Origin: Sphingobacteriaceae bacterium
GTDB lineage: Bacteria; Bacteroidota; Bacteroidia; B-17B0; Aurantibacillaceae
NCBI GenBank assembly: GCA_016715905.1
Contig: JADJXI010000003.1
Coordinates: forward strand, 186,001-250,000
Length of the DNA stretch: 64,000 nt
Reading direction: 5' to 3'
Below are positions 11,038 to 20,224 of the stretch, piece after piece. The notes beneath the pieces are model-generated. The model was not told where the DNA came from. It made no database searches and saw nothing but the letters and a program-made list of their open reading frames with translations. The translations under genes were made by a program, and so were the position numbers. Within the stretch, counting starts at the first letter, position 1; every line of letters begins with the position of its first letter.

Positions 11038-11427
11038 GTGAAAAAAATTAAAATAACAATCTGGAATAACATCGGCCTATTAACCATTCTCTGGGCCCTG
11101 ATTATTTTGGTCTTATGTGCAACCCCGGGTTCATATTTACCCACCGCTTCTTGGCTTGAAATGCTCAGTTTTGATAAGTGGGTACATGCCGGCCTGTTTT
11201 TTATTTTAACCAGCCTGGTATTTTTATTATGCTTTAAAAAACAGTGGGATTTTACTTATTGGATTGTGCTTTTCATACTTACCCTGAGTTATGGAGGATT
11301 GCTTGAAATTATGCAGGCCTTGGTTTTTAGCGAACGTAGTGCAGATTGGCAAGACTTTGTAGCGAATAGTTTTGGGAGCTTTGGGGCCCTGGTGTTATTT
11401 AAAAAAACAAAGGTGTATTTTCACTAA
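11038..11427 (+). CDS. VanZ-like family membrane protein
   Basis: Small integral membrane protein of 129 residues with four hydrophobic segments, a WVHAGLFFILTS stretch and a C-terminal SADWQDFVANSFGSFGA motif typical of VanZ-like proteins (compare the D-x-x-x-N-x-x-G signature). The family is named for a teicoplanin-resistance accessory protein, but most members have no known role and nothing here suggests resistance. GTG at 11038 is the likely start, with a TTG one codon earlier as alternative. It begins almost on the gcvH terminator, so its promoter must overlap that element or it depends on read-through. Confidence 0.75.
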   Translation: MKKIKITIWNNIGLLTILWALIILVLCATPGSYLPTASWLEMLSFDKWVHAGLFFILTSLVFLLCFKKQWDFTYWIVLFILTLSYGGLLEIMQALVFSERSADWQDFVANSFGSFGALVLFKKTKVYFH

Positions 11428-11490
11428 AATCAGCATTCTATTTCCTAGAATAAAAGCCCTGTTAAAAACTAGGGTTGCTAATTCAAAAAA

Positions 11491-12273
11491 GTGCTTAATT
11501 ATTTGTATTATATTAGTGTTAATTCAAAATTAAAAAACAAATTGAAAGAACCCGGAATTATATTCATACCAACGTATAATGAATCAGAAAATATTGAAAA
11601 ACTGTACAATGAAATCTGTTCCTTAAATCACGGATGTGATTTACTTTTTCTTGATGATAATTCGCCAGACGGGAGTGGTAAGATTATTGATTCTTTGGTT
11701 GAAGATAATAAGAATGTTTATGTCATTCACAGAAAACAAAAATCAGGTATTGGTAGTGCTCATCAGGATGCGCTGAGGTGGGCTTATGAAAGAAAGTATA
11801 AGACCTTTATCTCTATGGATTGTGATTTCACACACTCTCCGGCGCTTATTCCTAAATTTATTCAGTTCTCTGAAAATTACGATGTGGTTCTTGGATCAAG
11901 ATTTATTGAAAAGGATAGTTTAATGGGATGGAATGGCTATCGAAAATTCTTAACTTACCTAGGGCATTTTTTTACAAAATTTCTGCTTGGCATTCCTTAT
12001 GATGCCACCGGTGCTTTTCGATTATATGATTTGGAGAAAATACCAATAGCATTATTTAAAAAAGTAAATTCTAAAAGTTATTCCTTTTTTTTTGAGAGTC
12101 TTTTTATTTTACAAAAGAATGCATTTAGAATAAAGGAATTTCCAATTGCGCTACCGGCAAGAACATACGGAACTTCTAAAATGAAGCGTAGTGACGTTAT
12201 AAAGAGCTTTCTATTGATGTGTCATCTTTTTTTAAAAAGTATTTTTAACCATAAGTATTATATAGTGAAGTAA
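11491..12273 (+). CDS. Glycosyltransferase family 2, polyprenol-phosphate mannosyltransferase-like
   Basis: Probably transfers a sugar from a nucleotide donor to a polyprenyl phosphate, making the lipid-linked donor used by membrane GT-C enzymes. The GT-A fold motifs are visible: IFIPTYNESENI, LFLDDNSPDGSG, the metal-site-like MDCDFTH, DATGAFRLYD and a C-terminal TYGTSKM. The length (about 260 residues) fits DPM1-like enzymes without added membrane helices. It starts at a GTG. The methyltransferase start follows 5 nt after the stop and a GT39 enzyme, a natural user of lipid-linked sugars, comes next. Substrate is not deducible. Confidence 0.8.
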   Translation: MLNYLYYISVNSKLKNKLKEPGIIFIPTYNESENIEKLYNEICSLNHGCDLLFLDDNSPDGSGKIIDSLVEDNKNVYVIHRKQKSGIGSAHQDALRWAYERKYKTFISMDCDFTHSPALIPKFIQFSENYDVVLGSRFIEKDSLMGWNGYRKFLTYLGHFFTKFLLGIPYDATGAFRLYDLEKIPIALFKKVNSKSYSFFFESLFILQKNAFRIKEFPIALPARTYGTSKMKRSDVIKSFLLMCHLFLKSIFNHKYYIVK

Positions 12274-12278
12274 AAAGC

Positions 12279-12962
12279 GTGATAAACGATGAAAAAATAA
12301 AACAAGATTGGGATATTTACTGGAATTCAAAGGCCAGTAAGGGAAATAATAATAGGTTGTATGATAAAGTCGCTTCGTTTTACCGCAAAAACATTATAAA
12401 ACGGATACTTAATTATCATATCTTCAAATATATTCCAAAGGGAAGTAAAGTGTTGCATGCAGGTTGTGGAAGTGGCCAGGTAGACGAAGATATTATTAAT
12501 TACTTAAAACTTACAGCTTTGGATATTTCTCCAAATGCAATTAGAATATATAAACAATACAATGGCGAAAAAGCTGAAACTGTGCTTGCGAGTATATTCA
12601 ACCTACCCTTTGAAGATTCCTCATTTGATGCAATATATAACCTTGGCGTGATGGAGCATTTTACAGAAACCGAAATTAATTTGATATTAATTGAATTTAA
12701 AAGAGTGCTTAAAGATGGAGGCAGATTAGTGATTTTATGGCCACCTGAATTTGGACTAAGTGTGTTTGCTTTAGATTGTATTCATTTCGTATTAAATAAA
12801 ATTCTGAGACAAAGCATAAAACTTCATCCGGATGAAATTTCTAGAATTAAATCACGCAAACACGCCATAAGCTTTTTTGAAAAATCAGGGTTTAAAGTTT
12901 TAAATTATTATTTTGGTTATATGGATTTTTATACCCAATGTGTCATTGTAGCTGAAAAATAA
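12279..12962 (+). CDS. Class I SAM-dependent methyltransferase
   Basis: The SAM-binding motif I is KVLHAGCGSGQVDEDI, followed by LTALDISPNAI (acidic residue contacting the ribose) and the Methyltransf_11-type stretch FDAIYNLGVMEHFTETEI. At 227 residues it is a single-domain enzyme with no membrane segment. It starts at a GTG and sits between two glycosyltransferases, so it may methylate a sugar or lipid-linked glycan, but the substrate cannot be read from the sequence. Confidence 0.75.
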   Translation: MINDEKIKQDWDIYWNSKASKGNNNRLYDKVASFYRKNIIKRILNYHIFKYIPKGSKVLHAGCGSGQVDEDIINYLKLTALDISPNAIRIYKQYNGEKAETVLASIFNLPFEDSSFDAIYNLGVMEHFTETEINLILIEFKRVLKDGGRLVILWPPEFGLSVFALDCIHFVLNKILRQSIKLHPDEISRIKSRKHAISFFEKSGFKVLNYYFGYMDFYTQCVIVAEK

Positions 12963-13003
12963 ATTTCTCATTTTTAGGTTAGTATAAGGAAATATTAATT
13001 AAG

Positions 13004-14548
13004 ATGACATTCAATTATTCAATTAGTCAATCATTTAAAAAACTGAACAGGTATCATCTTGGTCTTTTTTTAATTCTTGGTCTCGCATTTTTAATTAGAA
13101 TTTATAAGTTAGACTCTTCTTCGATTTGGTTTGATGAGAAGTCTTCATTGAGCTGTGCTTTGGGTTTTCCGCATCCCGGACTAACCATTGTTAATCAGCC
13201 AAGTTGGACATCTCTGGGGTTTGAAAATAATAAACCGTTTAGTAATCAAGATTTTTCCAAATTTAATTCAATTAATAATGTTTTAAATAGTTCTCCGCAT
13301 AGTCACCTTTACTTTGGCTTGCTGCATTATTGGGTTTCTTTCTTTGGTGTTTCTGATTTCAGTATTCGATTATTATCTGTTATTTTCAGTTGTTTAATGG
13401 TGCTTATTCTTTATTTGTTGGCAATGGAATTATTCGGGAAACAAAATGTAGCACTAATGGCTTCTTTTTTGATAGCTATAAGCCCTATATGCGTTCTTTC
13501 GGGGCAATTTGCAAGAGCTCATTCTATGGTAGGTTTTCTAACCTTATGGAGTACGTTAATTTTTTATCGATTATATTTTAATAAAAGCGATAACCTTTTG
13601 TACTCAGTTTTATATGTTGTATTAATTATAGTTTCACTTTTTTCTCATTTTTATTCTTTATACATTTTTTCCGGGCATTTTTTTATAATGCTTTTTACAA
13701 ACAGGAATTGGATTCTATGGAAAAAGTATTTTTTATCAAACGCTTTTGTTTTAACAACTATACTGATTTATTACATTAACGGTGGAACTGAAGATTTTAA
13801 ATTGATGGCGGAAATCGATTCCGTTTTTGCAAACGAAGTGCAGAACTGGAAGCCGGGAGGAAATCCTCACTTTATGCCTCTTTCTGCCCACACGATATAC
13901 GCTGGTTGGCTTCAGGTTTTATTACCAATGTTTGGAAATTACTTTCAAGGATTTGGTTTTAGATTGAGAGAAATTCAATTTTTTCTAATTCTTCCTTTAA
14001 CTTTTTTAATTTTGTTATATATTAAACGAAAATCAACTTACCCGGGTACTAACTTATTGTTTGTTGCTATTTTATTTATTTCAGGACCTTTATGTGCATT
14101 TTTCTTTTCCTTGCGTGCGGGCTACACTATGTTTTTTACCCCGGGCTATTCGCTGTACTCATTTGGTTTTGCTGTTTTATTATTAGCATTAGCATTTGCT
14201 CAAATAAAGAATGAAAATGGATGGGTAAAGAAAACTTTATATTGTTTGACTGGTATTCAGATTGTGATTACCTGGCTTAGTTTGATTCCAATATACAGAG
14301 AAGAACATCTGGGTATGAAAGCAAACCCTTATCCGGTTGTTGTAGATAAAATTGTAATGGAAGCGAATCAGTCTGATACAATTATTTACTCTTCTTTTAT
14401 TATTGCACAAACTACTAATATATATTTAAAAGGATGCGACCATCTAATTCAAAAAGTAGATACCGCACAGAATAATCAGATTTTAATTAAAAAAGCAAAC
14501 GGCGAAAAATATGTAGTAGTAGGATTTGATGAAGCATTAAATTATTGA
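13004..14548 (+). CDS. GT-C fold glycosyltransferase, family 39-like membrane protein
   Basis: Polytopic membrane protein of 514 residues with about ten to twelve hydrophobic helices. Near residue 46 is the first-loop acidic pair SIWFDEKSSL, the catalytic-type DE of GT39/ArnT-like enzymes. These use polyprenyl-phosphate sugars as donors on the periplasmic face, which fits the DPM1-like gene two positions upstream. Its coding sequence is very AT-rich. The stop codon abuts the convergent DedA stop with no gap. The acceptor is unknown. Confidence 0.75.
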   Translation: MTFNYSISQSFKKLNRYHLGLFLILGLAFLIRIYKLDSSSIWFDEKSSLSCALGFPHPGLTIVNQPSWTSLGFENNKPFSNQDFSKFNSINNVLNSSPHSHLYFGLLHYWVSFFGVSDFSIRLLSVIFSCLMVLILYLLAMELFGKQNVALMASFLIAISPICVLSGQFARAHSMVGFLTLWSTLIFYRLYFNKSDNLLYSVLYVVLIIVSLFSHFYSLYIFSGHFFIMLFTNRNWILWKKYFLSNAFVLTTILIYYINGGTEDFKLMAEIDSVFANEVQNWKPGGNPHFMPLSAHTIYAGWLQVLLPMFGNYFQGFGFRLREIQFFLILPLTFLILLYIKRKSTYPGTNLLFVAILFISGPLCAFFFSLRAGYTMFFTPGYSLYSFGFAVLLLALAFAQIKNENGWVKKTLYCLTGIQIVITWLSLIPIYREEHLGMKANPYPVVVDKIVMEANQSDTIIYSSFIIAQTTNIYLKGCDHLIQKVDTAQNNQILIKKANGEKYVVVGFDEALNY

Positions 14549-15172
14549 TTATTTCTTTTGATTTAGTAAAATTAATCTAAGCACTGGTATAGCAGTAATT
14601 ACAATTAGCGTTATAAAAATATAACCCATGTAATTTGTTATTTGAGGAAAAACTTGAACCAAAAAATATCCTACACTTGCTAAACTAAAAATCCAGGCGA
14701 TTGCGCCAATCAAATTAAAAAACATAAATTTTTTAAAATCAACTTTAATTACTCCGGCAATTATAGGTGCAAAGGTTCTTACTACAGGCAAAAACCTTGC
14801 AATGATTAAAGTTATATTTCCACCATACTTATGATAGTATTTATTGGTAAGTTCAACGTGTTTTTTCTTAAATAAAAAACTATCCTTTCTGCTAAAAAGC
14901 TTTTCTCCTGATTTTTTTCCGAACCAATAGCCAAACATGTTTCCGATTACGGCTGCTAAAACCATGAGTGATGCCAATACAAAAAAATCAACCTTAAGTA
15001 ATTCAGGTTTTGTTTTACATAAAATCCCGGCTAACAAAATCAAATTATCACCAGGCAAAAAAAAACCTATTAATAATCCGGTTTCTGCAAAAATCACAAA
15101 GAGTAATAGGGCTAGTCCGCCGTATTGTATGATGCTTTCAGGATTGGTGAGTTGTTTCAAAAATTCCCACAT
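14549..15172 (-). CDS. DedA family (SNARE-associated) inner-membrane protein
   Basis: 207 residues with the DedA signature: the G-rich re-entrant segment FLPGDNLILLAGIL, GYWFGKKSGEKLF, and the basic/aromatic RFLPVVRTFAPIIAGV motif. DedA/VTT proteins include undecaprenyl-phosphate and phospholipid flippases. The closest functional inference is lipid-carrier recycling or membrane homeostasis. Its start lies 8 nt after the stop of the upstream ABC ATPase gene, so the two are likely cotranscribed. Confidence 0.85.
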   Translation of the reverse strand: MWEFLKQLTNPESIIQYGGLALLLFVIFAETGLLIGFFLPGDNLILLAGILCKTKPELLKVDFFVLASLMVLAAVIGNMFGYWFGKKSGEKLFSRKDSFLFKKKHVELTNKYYHKYGGNITLIIARFLPVVRTFAPIIAGVIKVDFKKFMFFNLIGAIAWIFSLASVGYFLVQVFPQITNYMGYIFITLIVITAIPVLRLILLNQKK

Positions 15173-15180
15173 GCCCGATC

Positions 15181-17028
15181 TTAAGCAGGATTAGATTTTT
15201 CGGAATGAGATTTCATCCAATTGCCAAAGGATTGTGCTTTTTCTTTTTCACTTACACTTCTTTTAATTTTATCTACTGTTCCTTTTGGAATGGAATTAAT
15301 TAAGTTTTTCGTGTAATCAGATTGTGGATTGTTATAGATTTGATCAGCATCTCCCATTTCTTCAATTTTTCCTTTCTGCATCACTACCATTCTGTCACTC
15401 ATGAATTTTACTACACTTAAATCATGGCTAATAAATATATAGGTGAATTTAAATTCTTTTTTCAAATCATTCAGTAAGTTCAACACCTGGGCTTGTACGC
15501 TCACGTCCAAAGCACTTACACTTTCATCGCATATAATAAACTGAGGATTTAAAGCTAAGGCTCTCGCAATGCAAATACGCTGACGTTGTCCACCGCTAAA
15601 TTCGTGCGGATATCGGTAAAAATGCTTTTCTTCCAATCCAACCTTATTTAATAAATCAGATACTTTCTCCCGGCGTTGTTGCGAATTCTTTAAAATATTA
15701 TGAAAACGCATAGGTTCCATGATGGCTTCTCCTACAGTAATTCTTGGATTTAATGAAGAGTATGGGTCCTGAAAAATTATTTGCATATTCTTCCGAATAT
15801 CCCGGAAATCAGCCTGAGACATGCGCACCAATTCCTGTCGTTTAAAAAACACCTGTCCGCTATGTACTTCCGTTAATTTTAATATAGAACGTCCTAATGT
15901 AGTTTTACCGCATCCGCTTTCTCCTACCAATCCCAATGTTTCACCTTCATAAACATCTATAGAAACATCATCCACAGCCTTAGTATAAGAAAGTACTTTT
16001 CCAAACATGGTTTTTTGAGCTGGAAACCAGGTACATAAATTTTTAATCTCCAGAATTTTATCTCTGCTGTAAAGTTCTTTGTGGTTTTCTTTTCGTTCGG
16101 CTTCTGTAATCACCAAACTATTAACGGCATCAGCAACTTTTTTATTCAATTCTACAATTTCCCCATCATCTCCTCTACGCATAAAGTCACTTACCACCGG
16201 TAAACGTACCAAACGTTTATCTAAAGGAGGTCTACAGGCTAATAAACTTTTGGTATAGGGATGTTGTGGATTAGTAAAAATTTCGAGTACAGAACCCTGT
16301 TCAACTACTTTGCCTTTGTACATTACCAAAACGGTATCTGCTAATTCAGCAATTACACCCAAATCGTGCGTAATAAACATAATGCCCATTTCATGCTCCT
16401 GTTGTAATTTTTTCATCAGGTCTAAAATGGTTTTTTGTACAGTTACATCTAGGGCGGTGGTAGGTTCATCGGCAATTAGGATATTCGGGTTACAACTCAT
16501 GGCCATGGCAATCATAACCCTTTGTTTTTGTCCACCTGATAATTGATGAGGATATCTGTCAAGCATTTGCTCTGGTACCGGTAATTGAACCTGTTCAAAT
16601 AATTTTAATGTTCTTTCTCTTGCGTCTTTTTTGCTGATTTTCTGATGCAATAAAATACTTTCCATTACCTGATCTCCACATCTCATTACCGGGTTTAAGG
16701 AGGTCATGGGTTCCTGGAAAATCATGGCAATTTCATTGCCACGGTAATAACGCATTTCATCTTTTTTGGTTTTCACCAAATCAAGCACTTTTCCTTCTTT
16801 CGTGTGGTAAATAATTTCACCTCCCGTAACTTTACCCGGAGGATTTGGAATTAATTGCATGATGGAAAGAGAAGTAACAGATTTACCAGATCCACTTTCT
16901 CCAACAATACCAATAGTTTCGCCTTTATGCAAGGTAAATGATATATCGTTTACAGCCTTTACGTATTCATCGTCGGTCTTAAAGGTGGTAACCAAATTTT
17001 TAACTTCCAAAATGGGCTGTTTCTCCAT
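15181..17028 (-). CDS. Fused dual-ATPase subunit of a peptide/oligopeptide-type ABC importer
   Basis: Two complete nucleotide-binding domains in one 615-residue chain, the arrangement of a DppD-DppF (or GsiA-like) fusion. Domain 1 (about 1-270) has Walker A GESGSGKSVTS, signature LSGGQKQR and Walker B-type ILIADEPTTALDV. Domain 2 (about 330-590) has GESGCGKTTLG, FSGGQRQR and FIICDESVSALDV. Each domain carries the oligopeptide-transporter C-terminal extension (QHPYTKSLLACRPP, QSDYTKNLINSIP). No permease or substrate-binding protein is encoded nearby, so the membrane partners must be elsewhere. Confidence 0.88.
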   Translation of the reverse strand: MEKQPILEVKNLVTTFKTDDEYVKAVNDISFTLHKGETIGIVGESGSGKSVTSLSIMQLIPNPPGKVTGGEIIYHTKEGKVLDLVKTKKDEMRYYRGNEIAMIFQEPMTSLNPVMRCGDQVMESILLHQKISKKDARERTLKLFEQVQLPVPEQMLDRYPHQLSGGQKQRVMIAMAMSCNPNILIADEPTTALDVTVQKTILDLMKKLQQEHEMGIMFITHDLGVIAELADTVLVMYKGKVVEQGSVLEIFTNPQHPYTKSLLACRPPLDKRLVRLPVVSDFMRRGDDGEIVELNKKVADAVNSLVITEAERKENHKELYSRDKILEIKNLCTWFPAQKTMFGKVLSYTKAVDDVSIDVYEGETLGLVGESGCGKTTLGRSILKLTEVHSGQVFFKRQELVRMSQADFRDIRKNMQIIFQDPYSSLNPRITVGEAIMEPMRFHNILKNSQQRREKVSDLLNKVGLEEKHFYRYPHEFSGGQRQRICIARALALNPQFIICDESVSALDVSVQAQVLNLLNDLKKEFKFTYIFISHDLSVVKFMSDRMVVMQKGKIEEMGDADQIYNNPQSDYTKNLINSIPKGTVDKIKRSVSEKEKAQSFGNWMKSHSEKSNPA

Positions 17029-17163
17029 AACGTACAGTGGTGCAAAACATTAAAGTAAGTGATTTTTTTTCGATTTTAAAAGGGGAAATTCGATGAAAAA
17101 GGGCTTTTGATTGACAGGACAATGTGAAAAGCGACGGAAATAGGCTTTTAAATATAAATCCCC

Positions 17164-17832
17164 TTAAATAAAGGCAAATTGAATGTACTTTATCTTTTCA
17201 CCTTTGTCGCTAAAAAGCTTTTCATAATGTGTTTTTATTTCGGTTAATTCACTTCTGTTCGCCGGACAATTGCTGTTGAGGTCATTGCTTTCCCAAATTA
17301 ATTTCAACTTTTGTTCTTGAATTGTTTCTAAAGTAAATTCATACAAGCTTATGCTATCAGTTTTCAAATGCAGCACACCTTGGGGTTTTAATATCTTTTT
17401 GTAACGGTTTAAAAACATAGGGTGTGTTAACCGTTTGCGAGCTCTGTTTTTTTGTGGTTGTGGATCGGGGAAGGTTATCCAAATTTCATCTACCTCTTGT
17501 TCATCAAAACAGTGATCAATAAAATCAATTCTGCTTCTTAAAAAGGCTACGTTATTTATTTTCTCTGTGATGGCTTCTTTGGCTCCGGTCCAAATCCGGT
17601 TTCCTTTAACATCTACACCAATGTAGTTAGTATTCGAATTTTTTTTAGCAAGTCCAACTGAATACTCACCTTTACCACATCCAAGTTCTAATATAATTGG
17701 GTTATTGTTTTTAAAAACATGCTCTCTCCATTTCCCTCTTAAAGAAAATTTTTCAGGAATATTTAAAAAGTGAAAAGAAAAACAATTACCAAATGTTTCT
17801 AATTCGGCAAATTTTTCGAGCTTACCGGGCAT
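17164..17832 (-). CDS. trmB: tRNA (guanine46-N7)-methyltransferase
   Basis: Methylates N7 of G46 in the tRNA variable loop using SAM. At 222 residues it has the TrmB hallmarks ILELGCGKGEYSVGLA (SAM site), IGVDVKGNRIWTGAKEA, and the catalytic region EIWITFPDPQPQKNRARKRL. Its start is 19 nt beyond the purL stop, so the pair is probably an operon transcribed purL then trmB. Confidence 0.92.
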   Translation of the reverse strand: MPGKLEKFAELETFGNCFSFHFLNIPEKFSLRGKWREHVFKNNNPIILELGCGKGEYSVGLAKKNSNTNYIGVDVKGNRIWTGAKEAITEKINNVAFLRSRIDFIDHCFDEQEVDEIWITFPDPQPQKNRARKRLTHPMFLNRYKKILKPQGVLHLKTDSISLYEFTLETIQEQKLKLIWESNDLNSNCPANRSELTEIKTHYEKLFSDKGEKIKYIQFAFI

Positions 17833-17851
17833 TAAAATTTAGTTTATCAAA

Positions 17852-20083
17852 TTAATTTAATCGATTTTCAATACTGGTGTTATACAGGTTTGCAAAATGT
17901 TGCACGCTGCCGTTATCTTTTCCGTCAACAACTATGTTTTTACCTTTAATCTTTCCAATATTTTCAAAAGGAATTCCTGATTTTTTAAGTTCTGTTTCAA
18001 AAGCAATTTGCTCTTCCGGCTTTATACTAACCAAAACGCGGCTTTGTGCTTCGCCGAATAAAAAGGAATCTTTACGAATTGCCGGATTACATTTAATATC
18101 AATTCCCAAATTATTTACCATTGCACTTTCCAATAAGGCATTAAATAATCCTCCGTCACTTAAATCATGAACGCTTTGCATATAATTCTTGCGAATCAAA
18201 TCTGTAATTAATTGTTGTAATGCAAATTCTTCATCAAGATTAAAATAGGGTGCAGGCGATTGATTTATTTTATGATAAGAAAATAAATATTCAGAAGATG
18301 CAATATCATTTACCTGTTTCCCCAATAAATAAATCAAATCATTTTCATTTTGAAATCCTAAACCTCTGATGTGTTTTTTATCTTCAACTATGCCAATCAT
18401 ACCAATGGTAGGTGTAGGAAAAACCGGACCCTCATAACTTGATTGATTGTAAAAACTAACATTACCTCCGGTTACCGGAGTTTGCAATTTGGTACACGCA
18501 GCGCTCATTCCTTTGATTGAACCCACAAACTGCCAATACACTTCAGGGTTATAAGGATTTCCAAAATTCAAACAATTGGTAACGGCGCTCGGTATGCCGC
18601 CGCTGCAAACAATATTACGAGCTGCTTCGCAAACAGCAATAGCACATCCTTTTTCCGGATCGGCATTCACATAACGGCTGTTGCAATCCACGCTCATCGC
18701 TAACGCTTTCTTAGAGTCTTTAATGTTTACAATTGATGCATCGCTTTGTTTATTGGTACTCATATTTATGGTTCCAACCATGCTGTCATATTGATTATAA
18801 ATCCAACGCTTACTGGCCAAGTTTGGGTGTGCTGCTAAAAATTCCATTACCGGTTTTACGTCCACAGGTACTTTAACGCTATCTATATTAAATTTGGCAA
18901 ATTCACTGTAATATTTAGGCTCTTTATACTCGCGGTGATAAACCGGAGCATCACCACCCAGAACTAAGGATTGTGCAGGCACATCTGCAACTAATTCCCC
19001 ATGAAAATAATATTTTAAACGATCGCCTTTGGTAACAACACCTATTTGTTCGCAATTTAAATCCCACTTATCAAAAATGGCAAAAACTTCTTTTTCCCTT
19101 CCTTTCTCAACAACAATTAACATACGTTCTTGCGACTCACTCAATAGAATTTCAAAAGGGTGCATTCCGGCTTGTCGCGTAGGAACTTTATCCAGCCAAA
19201 TTTCCATGCCGTGTTCACCTTTCGCACTCATCTCACTTGTGCTACACGTAATTCCGGCAGCACCCATATCCTGCATACCAATTACAGCGCCGGTTTTTAT
19301 AATTTCAAGCGAAGCTTCCAATAATAATTTTTCCTGAAATGGGTCGCCTACCTGAACGGCCGGCAAGTCCTTTGCTGATTCTTCCGTTAAATCCTTACTT
19401 GCAAATGCTGCTCCGGCAATGCCATCTTTCCCTGTTGAGGAGCCCACAATAAACACCGGGTTTCCTTCGCCATATGAAATAGCGCTTATTGTTTCTCCTT
19501 TTTTCACTATGCCTACGCTCATGGCATTTACCAGCGGATTTACATTATAACATTCATCAAAAAACACTTCTCCGCCTACTGTTGGAATACCAAATGCATT
19601 GCCGTAATCGCCAATTCCCTTAGTAACCCCTTTTATGAGCCATTTTGTTTTTTCAGAATCAATATTGCCAAAGCGTAAACTATTTAACTGAGCAATCGGT
19701 CTTGCACCCATCGTAAAAATATCTCGGTTAATTCCACCCACGCCGGTAGCAGCTCCTTGGTAAGGCTCTAAGGCGCTGGGGTGATTATGACTTTCAATTT
19801 TAAAAGCACAAGCTAATCCATCACCTATATCCACTAAACCTGCATTTTCCTCACCTGCTTTGGCGAGCATATGCGGACCTTCCTTGGGCAAAGTTTTGAG
19901 CCATACGATGGAATTTTTATAAGAACAATGCTCACTCCACATCACGGAGTAAATAGATAACTCGGTAAAATTTGGTGTGCGTCCTAAAGTTTCTTTTATT
20001 TTTTCATACTCATCAGGCAGTAATCCTAAACTTTTAGCGGTATCAACCGTAGTGAGTTGATCTTTATACGTAGTTTTTGTCAT
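17852..20083 (-). CDS. purL: Phosphoribosylformylglycinamidine synthase, small-type PurL subunit
   Basis: Catalyses the ATP-dependent conversion of FGAR to FGAM in purine synthesis. At 743 residues it is the small PurL, which works with separate PurS and PurQ. Neither partner is in the window. Visible landmarks are MWSEHCSYKNSI, FKIESHNHPS, the phosphate-binding GAATGVGGINRDI, GDAYG-like GIGDYGNAFGIPTVGGE, and a second-half repeat with TPVTGGNVSFYN and VHDLSDGGLF. The ATG is preceded by a leader of about 75 bp facing the divergent large secreted-protein gene. Confidence 0.95.
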   Translation of the reverse strand: MTKTTYKDQLTTVDTAKSLGLLPDEYEKIKETLGRTPNFTELSIYSVMWSEHCSYKNSIVWLKTLPKEGPHMLAKAGEENAGLVDIGDGLACAFKIESHNHPSALEPYQGAATGVGGINRDIFTMGARPIAQLNSLRFGNIDSEKTKWLIKGVTKGIGDYGNAFGIPTVGGEVFFDECYNVNPLVNAMSVGIVKKGETISAISYGEGNPVFIVGSSTGKDGIAGAAFASKDLTEESAKDLPAVQVGDPFQEKLLLEASLEIIKTGAVIGMQDMGAAGITCSTSEMSAKGEHGMEIWLDKVPTRQAGMHPFEILLSESQERMLIVVEKGREKEVFAIFDKWDLNCEQIGVVTKGDRLKYYFHGELVADVPAQSLVLGGDAPVYHREYKEPKYYSEFAKFNIDSVKVPVDVKPVMEFLAAHPNLASKRWIYNQYDSMVGTINMSTNKQSDASIVNIKDSKKALAMSVDCNSRYVNADPEKGCAIAVCEAARNIVCSGGIPSAVTNCLNFGNPYNPEVYWQFVGSIKGMSAACTKLQTPVTGGNVSFYNQSSYEGPVFPTPTIGMIGIVEDKKHIRGLGFQNENDLIYLLGKQVNDIASSEYLFSYHKINQSPAPYFNLDEEFALQQLITDLIRKNYMQSVHDLSDGGLFNALLESAMVNNLGIDIKCNPAIRKDSFLFGEAQSRVLVSIKPEEQIAFETELKKSGIPFENIGKIKGKNIVVDGKDNGSVQHFANLYNTSIENRLN

Positions 20084-20224
20084 AGGTAAAATAAAGCAAC
20101 GAAGTTAGTTAGTTTTGGCTTTTTTCTTAAAATATTAATAAACAATTCTATTGGGACATTGAACAACTTTCTGTTTGAATTCACCCAATGGTTCATTATA
20201 TTTGGTAGAATAATTAGTTTTCAT

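Noticed and set aside
11431..11478. Small hairpins (TTCTA/TAGAA and CCCT/AGGG) after the VanZ-like gene
   Set aside because: Stems of 4-5 bp without a T-run are expected by chance in this AT-rich DNA.
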